Below, one piece after another: positions 5,952 to 7,323 of a stretch of 7,323 nucleotides of DNA (its first letter is position 1; every line of letters begins with the position of its first letter). The notes below the pieces were generated by a model, which made no database searches, was not told where the DNA came from, and saw only the letters and a list, made by a program, of their open reading frames with translations. Source of the stretch: Rhodospirillaceae bacterium (GTDB lineage Bacteria; Pseudomonadota; Alphaproteobacteria; DSM-16000; Inquilinaceae); contig JAGQRL010000081.1 in assembly GCA_020425485.1 (NCBI GenBank), forward strand, positions 1-7,323. The letters are read 5' to 3'. The position numbers and the translations under genes are program-made.

Positions 5952-7323
5952 TCAGTCACCATGAACGGTGCCCTCGCGGCGCGGGTCGGCACCGCCGCGC
6001 AAAGTTCCGTCGGGTAGCACTTCGATGCCGTGCAGGCCGCTGTTGAGATCGCGCAAGCTCACCTCGTGGCCGCGCGCTTCCAGGGCCGGGGCCAGGGCGG
6101 TGATCTCCGTGGCGTCCTCCAGGTCGATGGCGCCGTTGCGGTCGGCCACATTGGGCTGGGAAATGGCGGTCTGGATATCGAAGCCCCAATCGAGCACCGA
6201 CACGACCACGCGGGCCACATAGGCGATGATGCGGCTGCCGCCGGGCGAGCCGACCACCAGGCGCACGCCGCCATCGGCATCGAACACGATGGTCGGCGCC
6301 ATGGAGCTGCGCGGCCGCTTGCCCGGCTCCACCCGGTTGGCCACCGGCCGGCCGTCCACTTCCGGGCTGAAGGAGAAGTCGGTCAGCTCGTTGTTGAGCA
6401 GGAAGCCGCCCACCATCAGCGTGGAGCCGAAGGCGCTTTCGATGGTGGTGGTCATGGACAGCGCATTGCCCTCGCCATCGATGATGGCGATGTGGCTGGT
6501 GCCGGGGCGTTCCTGCGAGGCATCGTCGGACCACGCCGCCGCTTCCCGCCACGGCGGATTGCCCGGTGCCACCGGCCGGGGGAGGGTGGCATCCAGGTCG
6601 ATCGCCTGGGCGCGGATGGTGAGGTAGGCGGGGTCGAGCAGGCCCTGGGGCATGCGCACGAAATCGGCGTCGGCCATGTAGCGGTTGCGGTCGGCGAAGG
6701 CGAGCGCACCGGCCTCGGCGAACAGGTGCCAGGCATCGGCATCGCTGGGGCCCAGCGAGGCCATGTCGAAATGCTCCAGCAGGCCCAGCATCTGGCCCAC
6801 CGTCAGGCCGCCGGAACTGGGCGGCCCCATGCCGCACACCTCATAGGCGCGGTAGGGCAGGCACACCGCCGGGCGTTCGATCACCTGGTAGGCCGCCAGG
6901 TCATCCAGTGCCAGCAGGCCGGGATTGGTGGGGTGGGAGGTGACGGCCGCAACGATGGCTTCGGCCAGCGGGCCGGCATAGAAGGCATCGGCACCGTCCG
7001 CCGCCAGCGCCCGCAGCGTTTCGGCAAAGGCCGGGTTCTGCACCCGGTCGCCGGCCGCCAGCGCCGCGCCGCCGGGGAAGAAATAGTCCGCCGCGGTGGC
7101 GGATTGGGCCAGCGCCGCGCCGCGCGCCCCAGCGAGTGTGCCGGCCAGCCGCATGCCCACAGGGAAGCCATCCTCTGCCAAGGCGATGGCCGGCTGGAAC
7201 AGGTCCGCCCACGGCGTGCGGCCATGGTTGGCGTGCAGCACTTCCAGCAGGCGCGGCGTGCCCGGCGTGCCGACCGACCGGCCGCCGACCACGGCATCCC
7301 AGAACCCCAGCGGCTCGCCGGCC
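5952..7323 (-). CDS. ggt: Gamma-glutamyltransferase (partial, 5' end off the window)
   Basis: A classical GGT that would transfer or hydrolyse the gamma-glutamyl group of glutathione and related compounds, usually in the periplasm. About 456 residues are visible; the family has about 580, so the signal peptide and first 110-120 residues lie beyond the right edge. Seen in order: GTPGTPRLLEVL, PPSSGGLTVGQ (codons near 6825-6790), the nucleophile block GTSHIAIID with predicted Thr codon at 6500-6498, IESAFG, LLNNELTDFS, KRPRSSMAPT and VGSPGGSRI. By hand alignment to E. coli GGT, Asp433, Ser462, Ser463, Gly483 and Gly484 are kept; Asn411 and Gln430 are both Glu. The lid loop between DFS and KRP is 17 residues, against 22 in E. 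coli, and has no Tyr. The small subunit ends in a normal way at VHGD. It is followed after 67 bp by the divergent paralog on the same strand, consistent with one operon. Confidence 0.93.
   Translation of the reverse strand, partial: AGEPLGFWDAVVGGRSVGTPGTPRLLEVLHANHGRTPWADLFQPAIALAEDGFPVGMRLAGTLAGARGAALAQSATAADYFFPGGAALAAGDRVQNPAFAETLRALAADGADAFYAGPLAEAIVAAVTSHPTNPGLLALDDLAAYQVIERPAVCLPYRAYEVCGMGPPSSGGLTVGQMLGLLEHFDMASLGPSDADAWHLFAEAGALAFADRNRYMADADFVRMPQGLLDPAYLTIRAQAIDLDATLPRPVAPGNPPWREAAAWSDDASQERPGTSHIAIIDGEGNALSMTTTIESAFGSTLMVGGFLLNNELTDFSFSPEVDGRPVANRVEPGKRPRSSMAPTIVFDADGGVRLVVGSPGGSRIIAYVARVVVSVLDWGFDIQTAISQPNVADRNGAIDLEDATEITALAPALEARGHEVSLRDLNSGLHGIEVLPDGTLRGGADPRREGTVHGD

Noticed and set aside
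4307..6046. Plus-strand open frame of 579 codons opposite the GGT paralog
   Set aside because: Antisense shadow of the GC-rich GGT gene; it spans the intergenic gap and shows no domain.
5952..7292. GTG at 7292 as the start of the first GGT
   Set aside because: The frame stays open to the window edge, reading GEPLGFWDAVVGG upstream as expected inside a GGT; the N-terminal part of the family is missing, so the gene begins beyond the window.
1..7323. CRISPR arrays, tRNA or rRNA genes, insertion sequences, attachment sites
   Set aside because: I saw no regular spaced repeats, no tRNA-like cloverleaf or rRNA signatures, no transposase and no terminal inverted repeats; the window is fully explained by five ordinary coding genes and short gaps.

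Overview
The window is GC-rich (about 75% G+C in a counted coding stretch, 45% in the main intergenic gap) and densely coding. All five supported genes lie on the minus strand, so they read from right to left. Two of them form the outer-membrane and inner-membrane ATPase parts of a type I secretion system. With a lipoprotein and a Sec-type signal peptide also present, this points to a Gram-negative Pseudomonadota (proteobacterium). The TolC-like and LssB/LapB-like sequences would suit an alphaproteobacterium or a halophilic/marine gammaproteobacterium; the sequence alone does not let me choose.

Right part (7323 to 4346): two gamma-glutamyltransferase (GGT) family genes in tandem. The first, cut by the right edge, keeps nearly every known substrate-contact residue and looks like a classical GGT. 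The second is a full-length divergent paralog. It keeps the nucleophile threonine for self-cleavage but has lost most residues that hold the gamma-glutamyl substrate. The 67 bp between them hold a 20-codon mini-ORF that is one base out of frame with the second gene.

Middle (4268 to 3423): a predicted outer-membrane lipoprotein with a long acidic, Pro/Ala-rich linker and a compact C-terminal domain of about 60 residues that I do not recognise. Its G+C content is visibly lower than that of the linker. It has no promoter I can see and is probably cotranscribed with the GGT genes.

Left part (3208 to 1): a promoter-bearing, AT-richer gap of 214 bp, then a TolC-family outer-membrane efflux/secretion protein. 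A strong hairpin follows, then an LssB/LapB-type ABC transporter whose ATPase domain is cut by the left edge inside the Walker A motif. Together these would form the outer channel and the energised inner-membrane pump of a type I system of the kind that exports large RTX adhesins. The membrane-fusion (HlyD/LapC-like) protein and the exported substrate are not in the window.

Most of the window is ordinary. The points most worth a second look are the altered active site of the second GGT homologue, the unrecognised C-terminal domain of the lipoprotein, the possible frameshift at the start of the second GGT gene, and a hairpin that overlaps the likely promoter of the ABC transporter.
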